This document shows, piece by piece, positions 11,129-21,315 of a stretch of 64,000 nucleotides of DNA. The stretch's first letter is position 1, and the number at the start of each line of letters is the position of its first letter. The notes beneath the pieces are model-generated. The model was not told the DNA's origin. It did not search any database and saw only the letters and a program-made list of their open reading frames with translations. This DNA is from Lysobacter sp. M2-1. Lineage in GTDB: Bacteria; Pseudomonadota; Gammaproteobacteria; Xanthomonadales; Xanthomonadaceae. Both the position numbers and the translations under genes were made by a program. The stretch spans positions 347,019-411,018 of the forward strand of contig NZ_JAKPBU010000011.1 in NCBI RefSeq assembly GCF_022662495.1, read 5' to 3'.

Positions 11129-11134
11129 TAGAAT
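11129..11134 (+). promoter_or_regulatory. Probable -10 element of the M20 peptidase gene
   Basis: TAGAAT lies 14 bases before the ATG at 11149, which would give a 5' leader of only about eight bases. No clear -35 is seen. Short leaders of this kind fit the absence of a Shine-Dalgarno before this gene. Confidence 0.4.
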
Positions 11135-11148
11135 CGGCAACCAACGTC

Positions 11149-12687
<1,539 letters not shown>

Positions 12688-12784
12688 ACCGGTTTTCGAT
12701 TCGCAAAGCCAGGCAGGACATTCCCCGCGCCGGAACCTCGCAGAACGGCGGCAACGCGCAGGAGCAGCCGTTGGCATCTGACAC

Positions 12785-12806
12785 GAGGCCCGCCGAAGCG
12801 GGCCTC
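12785..12806. terminator. Hairpin between convergent genes
   Basis: GAGGCCCGC (12785-12793) and GCGGGCCTC (12798-12806) form a perfect nine-pair stem closed by a CGAA loop. It lies between the stop codons of the M20 peptidase and the effector gene and can act on either strand, though neither side has a strong T tract. Confidence 0.5.
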
Positions 12807-12827
12807 TGCAGCCCATGACAGTCGCGT

Positions 12828-14717
12828 TCAGGTGATCATGGAGGGCGACGCCTGGACCTGCTGGCGCTGCCGCTCCTGAACCTGCTGTTCCTGCGCCTGC
12901 CGGCCGATGTGCTCGCTCATCGCCTGCAAGTCCGGTGTCGGGGCGTTGAGGTCGACCCGGACCCGGTCGCCCGGGGTCTGCCCGATGACCCAGACATCGC
13001 TCTTGCTGGCAGGATCCGGCTTCACGCTCTGCAGCTTGTCGACGCCCGTGATTCCGTTTTCCTGCGCCTGCAGGGTGACGTTCGCCACGACCTCCGGCCT
13101 GGTCCCTGCCGGGAGCTGCCGGGCGATCGCTTCGTAAAGCGCGTTGCCCGGATGCCGCGCGTCCGTGATCGAAACCTGGGCGCGCTGCTCGCTGGCATCG
13201 GTACGCACGTCGGTGATGCGCGCATCGGCGGTCACCCTGCCGTCGGGCAGCTTCTTGCCGATCGCCTCGAGGGTGGCCTTGTCGGCGGTACCGGTCGGCT
13301 CCAGGCCGTTGGCGCGCTGGAAGTTGGCGACGACTTCCCGGGTCTTGTCGCCGTAGTAGCCCGTTCCCTGGAGCAACGTGCCATCGTTGGCCCGGACGCC
13401 CAATGCGGTCAGGCTCTGTTGCAGGCCCTTCACGTCGGCCCCCCGTTCGCCATGACCGAGCTTGCCATCGTCCAGCGCCTGCGCGCCGACGCTCTGCTGC
13501 CGGTCCTGGAGCAGATCGCGCGCCTTCGCCAGCGGGTCGGACGCGTATAGCGTGGCGCCGCTGTACCTGGACAGGAAATCGTCGACCGGGATCATCCGCA
13601 CGCCGCGGTCGGACTTTCCGCCTTTCGATTCGGTCACCATGAGCGCGCCGCTCTGCGGGTCGCGCACGACCATGGCGACGTGGTCGATTCCCTTCCATTT
13701 GTCGTGCGGCGCCGGCCCCGTATCCAGCCCGATCACCATGCCTTCCTTGAGCGTGTCGGCATTGACCTGCCTGCCTTCGAGCAGTGCGCCGGAACGCGCA
13801 GCCGCTTTCTGGACGATGGTGCCCGATCCGTCCCAGCCGGGCTTGAACAGATCTTCCCGCCCGAACACGGGAGGCGTACGGCCGGCCTGGCGGTTGATCT
13901 CCTCCATGGTCCGGTTCTGCAGCGCTACCACCCAGCCGGAGCAGTCGACGACGCCGCTTTCGACGTTCTTGGCGCCCATCCTGTAGCCCACGGCGTCGTA
14001 CTTGACCGCCATCGCGTGGGCGGCCGTGAGATGGATGCCGGACGGCGCCTGCGAATCGGCGCGCGTTTGCGGCGTGGGCTGTTGCGTGTCCGGGCGTTGC
14101 GTCGTACGGCCGTCGACGACCGGTTCGATGCCCTTCTCGGGGATGCGCACCCGATCGAACTTGGTGTCCCAATACCGGACGAAGGTTTCCGCCATCTGCT
14201 TGTCGGACATCGACCGGAATTCTTCCATCGACACGCCGGTCACGGCGCGCATGTCCCGCGCACTGACGTTGTTGAGGATCTTGCTGCGCGTATCGTCGCG
14301 ACTGAACTCGCCGGTGGCGATCGCGGTCTGGATCGACCGGTATCCTGCGGCCCCCTGCTGGTGCGCCAGGTACATATCGAGCCCGCCCGGTTCCTGCGCA
14401 CCCGAGAGATAGACCCGGCCGTCCTGCGTATGTCGCCGCACGAGTTGCCGCTGGTTGTCCAGGTACAGCCGGGCCGCAGCGTCGGTATTGGCGACCGGAT
14501 CGAGTTCCCTGCCGCGGATGCCGTACTGATCGGCGGTCCCGGGCACGAACTGGAACAGCCCTTTCGCGCCGTTGGGCCCCCGGCTGACGCTTTCGTCGAA
14601 CGTTCCGCCCGTTTCGATGTAGGCGAAGCGCATGAAATCATCGCGCGGGATGTTCCGTTCCTGCGCTTCGCGTTCGATGATGTCCAGGACCTCCGCCCTG
14701 CTGTAATCGCGTGCCAT
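12828..14717 (-). CDS. Probable type IV secretion antibacterial effector (X-Tfe): lytic transglycosylase, NlpC/P60-like and PG-binding domains with XVIPCD tail
   Basis: A 629-residue multi-domain protein. Residues 1-195 look like a lysozyme/SLT-type transglycosylase: E35 in AYIETGG is the likely catalytic acid, followed by GAKGLFQFVPG (50-60) and MYLAHQQGAAGY (115-126). Residues about 225-390 resemble NlpC/P60 amidase-endopeptidases, with C259 (VDCSGWV) and H346 (IDHVAMVV). Residues 425-488 are a peptidoglycan-binding repeat (ADVKGLQQSLTALGV ... TADKATLEAIG). Residues 518-612 match the XVIPCD secretion domain of Xanthomonadales effectors: DARHPGNALYEAI, a middle LQAQENGI segment, and a Gln-rich end. 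There is no signal peptide, as expected for type IV secretion. AAAGGA six bases before the ATG at 14717 supports this start; an in-frame ATG at 14723 is the alternative. The upstream lipoprotein gene is the probable immunity gene. Domain calls are by eye. Confidence 0.82.
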   Translation of the reverse strand: MARDYSRAEVLDIIEREAQERNIPRDDFMRFAYIETGGTFDESVSRGPNGAKGLFQFVPGTADQYGIRGRELDPVANTDAAARLYLDNQRQLVRRHTQDGRVYLSGAQEPGGLDMYLAHQQGAAGYRSIQTAIATGEFSRDDTRSKILNNVSARDMRAVTGVSMEEFRSMSDKQMAETFVRYWDTKFDRVRIPEKGIEPVVDGRTTQRPDTQQPTPQTRADSQAPSGIHLTAAHAMAVKYDAVGYRMGAKNVESGVVDCSGWVVALQNRTMEEINRQAGRTPPVFGREDLFKPGWDGSGTIVQKAAARSGALLEGRQVNADTLKEGMVIGLDTGPAPHDKWKGIDHVAMVVRDPQSGALMVTESKGGKSDRGVRMIPVDDFLSRYSGATLYASDPLAKARDLLQDRQQSVGAQALDDGKLGHGERGADVKGLQQSLTALGVRANDGTLLQGTGYYGDKTREVVANFQRANGLEPTGTADKATLEAIGKKLPDGRVTADARITDVRTDASEQRAQVSITDARHPGNALYEAIARQLPAGTRPEVVANVTLQAQENGITGVDKLQSVKPDPASKSDVWVIGQTPGDRVRVDLNAPTPDLQAMSEHIGRQAQEQQVQERQRQQVQASPSMIT

Positions 14718-14822
14718 GATCATTCCTTTGGGTTGATGGGTTGCGGGTTACCGCGATTCGTCAACCGGACTCCTCCGTGAGTCTCCTGTTCTCGGTCAAC
14801 CTCCTGCACGAGTGGCTTGCGC

Positions 14823-15779
14823 CTAGCTGCCTGACTTGGCTACGTACTCCTTCTTCCTGGGGTCATAGGTATAGGTGGAGCGGTCCTCGGGGCCCAACGT
14901 GCGCGTCTTGCCCGGGGACGCAATCGTCGTTCCTTGTGGCGTCACCAAGATATCGGGCAGCGCCTGGCCACCTGGCTTGAACGCAAGCGTGCCGGAACTC
15001 GCAGCGCAGGGCATGACTTCGCCTTCGTCGCACGCCGCCGAATTGTCCTCTCCGGTCCAGATCGTTCCCAGGTAGCGCCAATGGTGATCGTCGATGTCCT
15101 CGAGTTCGCCTGGCTGGAAACGCAGGACCGCATAACCAGTCAACTCGCTCCCCGACTGCAGCGACGTCGTCGGCACCGCGAGCACGAACTGTCCGTCCTC
15201 GGTTTCATAGCTCACCGCATTGCGCTTGGGGTCGACTTCGTCGCCCTTCTCATAGGCGCCGAACTCGCCGCTGTAGGGCTCGGCTCCGACCAGCGACCAC
15301 GGCTTCTCGGTGCCCGGCTTGCTCAGCACGAACGTGGCGTTGGCCAGCGTGACCTTGCTGCCCGGAGCGGGATTTGGCTCGTCTTCGGCCGCCCCGAACT
15401 TTTCTGGCGTGCTGTACGCGAAGCCGGCGAAGTAATGCTTGCCGCGCAGGTCGAACTGGTGCCCGTACCAGTACGTGGCGACGCTGCCGTTCTCGATCTC
15501 GTACGAAGTCGCGCCGTCGCCGTCCTTGTTGTAGATGAAATAGAGCACGGCATCCGGTGCAGGCGGGGTCGCGCTCTGCTTTTCATATGCATGGTCGGCC
15601 ACTTTGCTGTCTTCCTTCTCGTTGATCTCTGGCGTAGGGGTGGCTCGCGATTCTGCAGATTGCGCGGCGTCCTGGGTCGCCGGTGCCGGGCTGCCCTGCC
15701 TGCAGGCGGACAGCAGTGCAAGCAGCAGCAGGCACCCCGCCGCACCCGCCAGGGATCGCAGGCTGTCGAGCTGTTTCAT
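14823..15779 (-). CDS. Lipoprotein, putative immunity protein (X-Tfi) for the adjacent effector
   Basis: A 318-residue lipoprotein: signal peptide with lipobox LLSAC (C26). Residues +1/+2 after the cysteine are R and Q, not D, so sorting to the outer membrane is expected. A disordered linker (about 27-70) precedes a soluble periplasmic domain I do not recognise (YFIYNKDGDGATSYEIE, YYGHQ-like TYWYGHQFDLRG). It is upstream of, and co-directional with, the peptidoglycan-hydrolase effector, 105 bases apart. In known XVIPCD systems each effector has a lipoprotein inhibitor guarding the periplasm, which fits. AGGA lies eight bases before the ATG. The immunity role is inference from position and architecture. 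Confidence 0.72.
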   Translation of the reverse strand: MKQLDSLRSLAGAAGCLLLLALLSACRQGSPAPATQDAAQSAESRATPTPEINEKEDSKVADHAYEKQSATPPAPDAVLYFIYNKDGDGATSYEIENGSVATYWYGHQFDLRGKHYFAGFAYSTPEKFGAAEDEPNPAPGSKVTLANATFVLSKPGTEKPWSLVGAEPYSGEFGAYEKGDEVDPKRNAVSYETEDGQFVLAVPTTSLQSGSELTGYAVLRFQPGELEDIDDHHWRYLGTIWTGEDNSAACDEGEVMPCAASSGTLAFKPGGQALPDILVTPQGTTIASPGKTRTLGPEDRSTYTYDPRKKEYVAKSGS

Positions 15780-15904
15780 GGATGGTTTCCTGGTTGGAGA
15801 CGAGATGGCCGCGAGGCCCGCGCGTCATCGCGCAACGCACAGTCCGGGACGCAAGCAGCTGCACGGGCTTGCGCTGGCGGGTTCTGGGCGGGGAGTAGGT
15901 GCAA
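15776..15904 (-). other. Possible short upstream ORF (TTG start) coupled to the immunity gene
   Basis: On the minus strand GGAGGA (15916-15911) is followed after six bases by TTG (15904) opening 42 codons that end in TGA overlapping the lipoprotein ATG (ATGA). The protein shows no known domain. A parallel arrangement precedes the effector gene: GGAGGA (14776-14771), six bases, TTG (14764), 14 codons, then TGA overlapping the upstream effector ATG at 14723. Either could be a leader for translational coupling or chance. Confidence 0.3.
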
Positions 15905-15916
15905 CGACAATCCTCC

Positions 15917-16159
15917 TTGAGTCTCGTCCGGTCCTTCCGTGATCCGGGTATTGCGCCATCGAAGTGTTGCGGATCGGCGATTTCGTGAAGTTAATTAATT
16001 GTTAAATCAGCTGAGAAGCTGGGCGGCGGACCCCCTGCGCACGCACGCCTGTCCAGCAATTCTTCGCCTGCGATCCGCTGTGCGGCCGTGCTCTTCAAGC
16101 TCCGTCCTCGCACGAAGCCACTGCGCTAAGCTCATCGCAACTTTCCAGCGGAGGGCGGC
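15917..16159. promoter_or_regulatory. Divergent intergenic region between immunity gene and glsB-like gene
   Basis: No gene is visible in this part. The most AT-rich patch in the area, 15988-16008, contains two direct GTTAA repeats (15990-15994 and 16001-16005) set 11 bases apart, one helical turn, a layout typical of tandem response-regulator sites such as CpxR. It could control the immunity-effector genes, the GlsB-like gene, or both. A weak -10-like TAAGCT lies at 16127-16132 before the latter. Confidence 0.35.
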
Positions 16160-16450
16160 ATGGAACTGTTCGGCAGCAGCAACTGGGTTGTCATCATCCT
16201 GATCGGTTTCGTCGTGGGGCTGCTCGCCCGGTTCCTGAAGCCAGGCGACGACGGCATGGGAATCATCATGACCACGCTGGTCGGCATCGCGGGCGCGCTC
16301 CTTGCGGGCTGGGCCGGACAGAAAATGGGCTGGTACTCGCCCGGACAGCCAGCGGGCTTTGTCGGCGCACTGCTCGGCGCGATCGTGGTCCTGATCGTCG
16401 TGGCCCTGTTCCGGCGCAAGCGGCCGACGCGCGACGTGGCCCGCCGCTGA
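16160..16450 (+). CDS. GlsB/YeaQ/YmgE family stress-response membrane protein
   Basis: A 96-residue inner-membrane protein with three hydrophobic helices (about residues 9-26, 34-52 and 64-84) and the family glycine pattern GLLARFLKPGDDGMGIIMT, matching the transglycosylase-associated (GlsB/YeaQ/YmgE) family. These are small, stress-induced membrane proteins of unclear mechanism. GGAGG precedes the ATG by about five bases. The tail RRKRPTRDVARR is basic and cytoplasmic. Next to the effector-immunity pair but divergent from it. Confidence 0.9.
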   Translation: MELFGSSNWVVIILIGFVVGLLARFLKPGDDGMGIIMTTLVGIAGALLAGWAGQKMGWYSPGQPAGFVGALLGAIVVLIVVALFRRKRPTRDVARR

Positions 16451-16750
16451 CGATCACGGAATCCCACTAGAGGAAGGCGGAGAGCTGCGACTTTCCTGCG
16501 TCCGGTGTCGGCCAAGGTCAGGCCCAGGCAATCGACCCCACGGCCATCGCGTGCACTGAGGCCCCAATCGTGCTCCTCGGATACGCCTAGAGGCGCTTCG
16601 CAGCGGGCATGTACCGCGCTTGCGTTCCTGGCAGACAGGATGACTCGCGCCAGAGACAACACGCAAAAGGCATGAGCGCATAACCATGCGTCCTTTCCGC
16701 CTGGGCACGGGTCTGCCTAGGCTGGAGTTCCCCCCACTCGCCGGTTGCCC
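16451..16750. other. Intergenic region before cysJ with no supported gene
   Basis: The 300 bases between the GlsB-like gene and cysJ carry no gene I can support; the minus-strand open frame here is arginine-rich and unlike any family. The cysJIH promoter and any CysB site should lie in it, but I cannot point to convincing boxes. Confidence 0.4.
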
Positions 16751-18559
16751 ATGTCCGCCCGCGCGTCCAGTCCCGCTGCCGCCCTGCCTCTGACCGAAGG
16801 CCAGCTGGCACGTGTGCACGAGATCGCCGACGAACTCGACGGAACCGGTCTGGCCTGGCTGTCCGGTTATGCGGCCGGGATCGCACGCGGGCGCATCGCG
16901 CCGGGCTCCCGGATCGCGGCGCACCCCGTCGAGACGGTAGCGACGACGCACACGCTGAGCATCGTCTACGGCAGCCAGACCGGAAACGCCAAGCGGGTCG
17001 CCGAACAGCTCGCCGCCGACGCGGAAGCCGCCGGCATCGCAGTGCGGCTGTTGCGCGCAGATGCCTATCCGCTACGCGAACTCAAGAACGAGCGCCATCT
17101 GTACCTGGTGATCAGCACCCAGGGGGACGGCGACCCGCCCGAGGACGCGCGCGAGCTGTTCGACCATCTGGGCGGAAAGCGCGCGCCGCGCCTGGAGCAG
17201 CTGCGCTACGCGGTGCTCGGGCTGGGCGATTCGAGCTATCCGAAGTTCTGTGCCGTGGGCGAACGACTCGACGCGCGCCTGGCCGAACTGGGCGCCACCC
17301 GCCTGCTGCCGCGCGCCGACGCCGATCTGGACATCGGCACGGTCGCCGACCCCTGGCGCGCGCAGGCGCTGGCGAAGGCTCGGGAATCGGTCAAGCCCAC
17401 CGCGACCGTCACCCCGCTGCGTCCGCCCGCGGTCAGCCCGGCGGCGGCGGTGCATTCGCGCGAGCAACCCTTCCAGGCCGAAGTGCTCGCCAACCAGCGC
17501 ATCACCGCGCACGACAGCGGCAAGGATGTGCGCCACATCGAACTGGCGCTGGCCGGATCGGGCCTGCATTACGAACCGGGCGATGCGCTGGGCGTCTGGC
17601 CGCGCAATGCCCCGCCCCTGGTAGAGGCGGTGATCGACGCCCTCGGCTTCGATGGCGACACGCCGGTGCAGCACCGGGAAATGACCCTGCCCCTGCACCA
17701 ATGGCTGGGCACGCATCGCGAACTGACGAGACTCTCGCGCCCCTTCATCGCCGCGCATGCCGAACGCTCCGGGGCGGCGGGACTGCGCGAGCTGCTCGTT
17801 CCCGGCAATCCGGCGCTGGGCGAATGGCTGGGCGAGCGCCAGGTGATCGACCTGCTGCGCCAGCATCCGGGCGCATGGACAGCCGAAGACCTGGTGGCGC
17901 AGCTGCGACCGCTGCAGCCGCGGCTGTACTCGATCGCCTCCAGCCAGAAGGCCGTCGGCGAAGAAGTGCACCTCACCGTGGCCCATGTGGACTATCTGCG
18001 CGATGGCGACCCGCGCTGGGGCGTCGCCTCGCATTTCCTCGCCACGCGCGATGAAGGCGATGCGCTGCCGCTGTATATCGAGGCCAACGAGCGCTTCCGT
18101 CTGCCCGGCGACCCATCGCGCGACGTGATCATGATCGGCCCCGGCACGGGCGTGGCCCCGTTCCGCGCATTCGTCCAGGAACGCCAGGCGATAGGTGCGC
18201 CCGGCCGCAACTGGTTGTTCTTCGGAAACCCGCATTTCCGCAGCGATTTCCTGTACCAGCTGGAATGGCAGCGGGCGCTGAAGGAAGGCGCGCTCGATCG
18301 CATCGACCTCGCCTTCTCGCGCGACCGCGCACCCAAGACCTACGTGCAGCATCGCATCGCCGAACGCGCGCGCGATCTGTACGACTGGCTGCAGAACGGC
18401 GCGCATCTGTACGTGTGCGGCGCCATTGCGATGGGTAAGGACGTGCATACCGCCCTGCTGGACACGGTCGCCTCGCACAACGGCGGCAACCGCGAGGCGG
18501 CCGAGGCTTATCTCGACGAACTGTCGCGCCAGGGGCGCTACGCGCGGGACGTGTACTGA
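16751..18559 (+). CDS. cysJ: Sulfite reductase flavoprotein alpha component
   Basis: A 602-residue NADPH diflavin reductase that feeds electrons to CysI for reduction of sulfite to sulfide. The FMN-binding flavodoxin domain starts [20 protein letters not shown] (about 69-88) and contains [16 protein letters not shown]. The FAD domain has [14 protein letters not shown], and the NADPH domain has [18 protein letters not shown] and ends in the aromatic-terminated YARDVY. An in-frame TTG lies two codons upstream, but the ATG is preferred. First gene of cysJ-cysI-cysH. Confidence 0.96.
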   Translation: MSARASSPAAALPLTEGQLARVHEIADELDGTGLAWLSGYAAGIARGRIAPGSRIAAHPVETVATTHTLSIVYGSQTGNAKRVAEQLAADAEAAGIAVRLLRADAYPLRELKNERHLYLVISTQGDGDPPEDARELFDHLGGKRAPRLEQLRYAVLGLGDSSYPKFCAVGERLDARLAELGATRLLPRADADLDIGTVADPWRAQALAKARESVKPTATVTPLRPPAVSPAAAVHSREQPFQAEVLANQRITAHDSGKDVRHIELALAGSGLHYEPGDALGVWPRNAPPLVEAVIDALGFDGDTPVQHREMTLPLHQWLGTHRELTRLSRPFIAAHAERSGAAGLRELLVPGNPALGEWLGERQVIDLLRQHPGAWTAEDLVAQLRPLQPRLYSIASSQKAVGEEVHLTVAHVDYLRDGDPRWGVASHFLATRDEGDALPLYIEANERFRLPGDPSRDVIMIGPGTGVAPFRAFVQERQAIGAPGRNWLFFGNPHFRSDFLYQLEWQRALKEGALDRIDLAFSRDRAPKTYVQHRIAERARDLYDWLQNGAHLYVCGAIAMGKDVHTALLDTVASHNGGNREAAEAYLDELSRQGRYARDVY

Positions 18560-18569
18560 TGTCCGGGTC

Positions 18570-20312
18570 ATGCCCATGAGCGCGCATTCGGTCGAAGACA
18601 TCAAGGCGCAGAGCGCGCGCCTGCGCGGTTCGTTGCTGGACTCGCTGGCCGATCCGGTCACCGGCAGCCTGCGCGAGGAAGACCAGACCCTGATCAAGTA
18701 CCACGGCAGCTACCAGCAGGACGACCGCGACGTGCGCGACGCACGGCGCCAGGCGAAGCTGGAACCGGCCTACGCCTTCATGATCCGCACGCGCACGCCC
18801 GGGGGCGTGGTCTCTCCGGAGCAGTGGCTCAAGCTCGACGCCATCGCCACCGGCTACGCCGAGCGCGGCCTGCGCATCACTACGCGCCAGGCGTTCCAGT
18901 TCCACGGCGTGATCAAGACCGAACTCAAGGCGACCATGCAGGCGATCAACGCCGCGCTGATCGACACGCTGGCCGCCTGCGGCGACGTCAACCGCAATAT
19001 CGCGGTCGCGGCCAACCCGCACGTCTCGGCCGCGCATGCGCACGTGCAGGCCCAGGCCGCGGCACTGTCGCGGCATCTGCTGCCCAATACCCGTGCCTAC
19101 TACGAAATCTGGCTGGACGAGGAACGGGTCGCCGGCAGCGGCGAGGAGAGCGAGCCGATCTACGGCGATCGCTACCTGCCGCGCAAGTTCAAGATCGGCT
19201 TCGCCATCCCGCCCACCAACGACGTGGACGTGTTCGCGCAGGACCTGGGTTTCATCGCCATCCTCGACGATCGCGGCGTGCTGCAAGGCTACAACGTCAG
19301 CGTCGGTGGCGGCATGGGCGCCACCCATGGCGACCCGGAGACCTATCCGCGACTGGGCAACGTCATCGGTTTCGTGATTCCGGAACAGGTGATTGCGGTG
19401 GCTGAAGCAGTGGTCACCGCCCAACGCGACTTCGGCAACCGTGATGTGCGCAAACGCGCGCGGTTGAAGTACACCATCGACGATCGCGGTCTCGACTGGT
19501 TCAAGCATGAAGTCGAACGGCGTGCCGGGTTCTCTCTCCCCCCGGCACGGCCGTTCGGCTTCGATCACAACGGCGACCGCTTCGGCTGGGTCGAAGGCCA
19601 TGACGGGCGCCTCCATCTCACCCTGAGGATCCCGGCCGGGCGCATCATCGACGGTAAGCTCGATGGACGCGGCGACGAGGTCCTGCATCTGAGCGGCCTG
19701 CGCCGCATTGCCGAGCTGCTGCTGCTCGATCCCGGCGCCGAATTTCGGATGACGCCGAACCAGAACCTGGTCGTTGCCGGGATACCACCGTCGCTGCGCG
19801 CATCGGTCAACGCGCTGGTGGATACGTATGGCCTGGCTGGCTATCGCGATGCCACGCCGCTGCGCCGCGATGCACTGGCCTGCGTGGCGCTGCCGACCTG
19901 CGGCCTGGCCATGGCCGAGGCCGAGCGTTACCTGCCCGATTTCGTGGGCAAGGTCGAAGCGCTGCTCGATGCGCGCGGCATCGGCGACGCTCCGATCCAC
20001 CTGCGCCTGAGCGGCTGCCCGAATGGCTGCTCGCGCCCGTACCTGGGCGAGATCGCCCTGGTCGGCAAGGCGCCGGGCCGCTACAACCTAATGCTCGGCG
20101 CCGATCACCGCGGCCAGAGGCTCAACGCCCTGTACCGCGAGAACATCGACGAAACCCAGATCCTCGCCGCGCTCGATCCGCTGTTCGAAGCCTATGCACG
20201 CGACCGCGATGCCGGCGAAGGCTTCGGCGATTTCCTCGTCCGCACCTGCGTAGTCGCGATTCCCGGGAAGGACGCGCGCCCCGCGATTCCCGTCGAACTC
20301 GTTGCCGCCTGA
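18570..20312 (+). CDS. cysI: Sulfite reductase hemoprotein beta component
   Basis: A 580-residue siroheme/[4Fe-4S] sulfite reductase subunit. The substrate-binding region contains [13 protein letters not shown], and the cluster cysteines are in [16 protein letters not shown] and [13 protein letters not shown] (C-x5-C and C-x3-C). It accepts six electrons from CysJ. Two in-frame ATGs (18570 and 18576) lie just after the cysJ stop and neither has a clear ribosome site, so the exact N-terminus is open by two residues. Siroheme is made by CysG encoded 8 kb downstream. Confidence 0.96.
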   Translation: MPMSAHSVEDIKAQSARLRGSLLDSLADPVTGSLREEDQTLIKYHGSYQQDDRDVRDARRQAKLEPAYAFMIRTRTPGGVVSPEQWLKLDAIATGYAERGLRITTRQAFQFHGVIKTELKATMQAINAALIDTLAACGDVNRNIAVAANPHVSAAHAHVQAQAAALSRHLLPNTRAYYEIWLDEERVAGSGEESEPIYGDRYLPRKFKIGFAIPPTNDVDVFAQDLGFIAILDDRGVLQGYNVSVGGGMGATHGDPETYPRLGNVIGFVIPEQVIAVAEAVVTAQRDFGNRDVRKRARLKYTIDDRGLDWFKHEVERRAGFSLPPARPFGFDHNGDRFGWVEGHDGRLHLTLRIPAGRIIDGKLDGRGDEVLHLSGLRRIAELLLLDPGAEFRMTPNQNLVVAGIPPSLRASVNALVDTYGLAGYRDATPLRRDALACVALPTCGLAMAEAERYLPDFVGKVEALLDARGIGDAPIHLRLSGCPNGCSRPYLGEIALVGKAPGRYNLMLGADHRGQRLNALYRENIDETQILAALDPLFEAYARDRDAGEGFGDFLVRTCVVAIPGKDARPAIPVELVAA

Positions 20313-20327
20313 GCATCAGGTCCTGAA

Positions 20328-21068
20328 ATGAGCCCGCCCGACCCCATCACCGCCGCCGAATCCGCCCAGAGCCTGCGAGAGCTGAACCGCTGGCTCGCCA
20401 TGCGCAGCGCCGAGGAACGCGTCGCCTGGGCGCTGGAGAACACCGCCGGATCGCACGCGCTTTCGTCCAGCTTCGGCGCACAGGCGGCGGCATCGCTGCA
20501 CCTGGTGTCGCGGCAGAGGCCGGACATCCCGGTGATCCTGATCGATACCGGTTATCTGTTCCCGGAAACCTACCGCTTCGTCGATGCCATGACCGAGCGG
20601 TTGCGGCTCAACCTCAAGGTCTACCGCCCGCAGATCGGCGCCGCCTGGATGGAGGCGCGGATGGGCCGACTCTGGGAAAAGGGCGTCGAAGGCATCGATC
20701 GCTACAACAGGCTGCGCAAGGTGGAACCCATGCAGCGCGCGCTCGACGAACTGGGCGTACGCACCTGGATCGCCGGCCTGCGCCGCGATCAGGCCCGCAC
20801 GCGCACCGGCATCGACTTCCTGGAACTGCGCGACGGCCGCTGGAAACTGCATCCGATCGCCGACTGGACCGATCGTGACGTCTGGAACTATCTGCAACGA
20901 CACGGCCTGCCCTACCACCCGCTGTGGGACCAGGGCTACGTGTCGATCGGCGACGTGCACACGACCCGGCCGTTGCAGGCGGGCATGGAGCTCGAGGACA
21001 CCCGCTTCTTCGGCCTGAAACGCGAATGCGGGCTGCATTTCGACGACGAGCCCGGCATCGCGGCATAG
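20328..21068 (+). CDS. cysH: Phosphoadenylyl-sulfate (PAPS) reductase
   Basis: A 246-residue thioredoxin-dependent reductase that converts PAPS to sulfite. The catalytic cysteine is C234 in [13 protein letters not shown]. Where APS reductases have the CC-x-x-R-K-x-x-P cluster motif, this protein has [10 protein letters not shown], so it lacks the [4Fe-4S] cluster and should prefer PAPS. PP-loop residues are in [14 protein letters not shown] and the substrate loop in [13 protein letters not shown]. It follows cysI by 15 bases. Confidence 0.95.
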   Translation: MSPPDPITAAESAQSLRELNRWLAMRSAEERVAWALENTAGSHALSSSFGAQAAASLHLVSRQRPDIPVILIDTGYLFPETYRFVDAMTERLRLNLKVYRPQIGAAWMEARMGRLWEKGVEGIDRYNRLRKVEPMQRALDELGVRTWIAGLRRDQARTRTGIDFLELRDGRWKLHPIADWTDRDVWNYLQRHGLPYHPLWDQGYVSIGDVHTTRPLQAGMELEDTRFFGLKRECGLHFDDEPGIAA

Positions 21069-21074
21069 TCGGTG

Positions 21075-21166
21075 CCTGTGGGAGCGAGCTCGCTCGCGAT
21101 TGCTTCCGACCCTCCATACGGCATCAGGAAAATCAAGAGCATTCGCGGCCAAGGCCGCTCCCACGA
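21075..21166. repeat. Inverted pair of REP-like hairpins between cysH and the GMC gene
   Basis: GTGGGAGCGAGCTCGCTCGC (from 21079) and, facing it, CGCGGCCAAGGCCGCTCCCA (from 21145) are two copies of the same REP family with palindromic cores, about 45 bases apart. They probably end cysH transcription. The first core reads GAGCGAGCTCGCTC, the second GCGGCCTTGGCCGC, so the two stems differ in sequence but keep pairing. The remaining bases to 21315 show no feature. Confidence 0.6.
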
Positions 21167-21315
21167 GCACTGCGTGGGATGTGAGTGGCGTCCTGTTTCT
21201 GGCAGGAACGTGTTCGCATTCGGCGATTCTGCGCCCGCGTCGGGCGCGCGCCTGCGTTTGTCACGCGGTGGCGCAACCTGAGACACTCTGCTCCCCGCCC
21301 TTTGCCACGCCGGCC

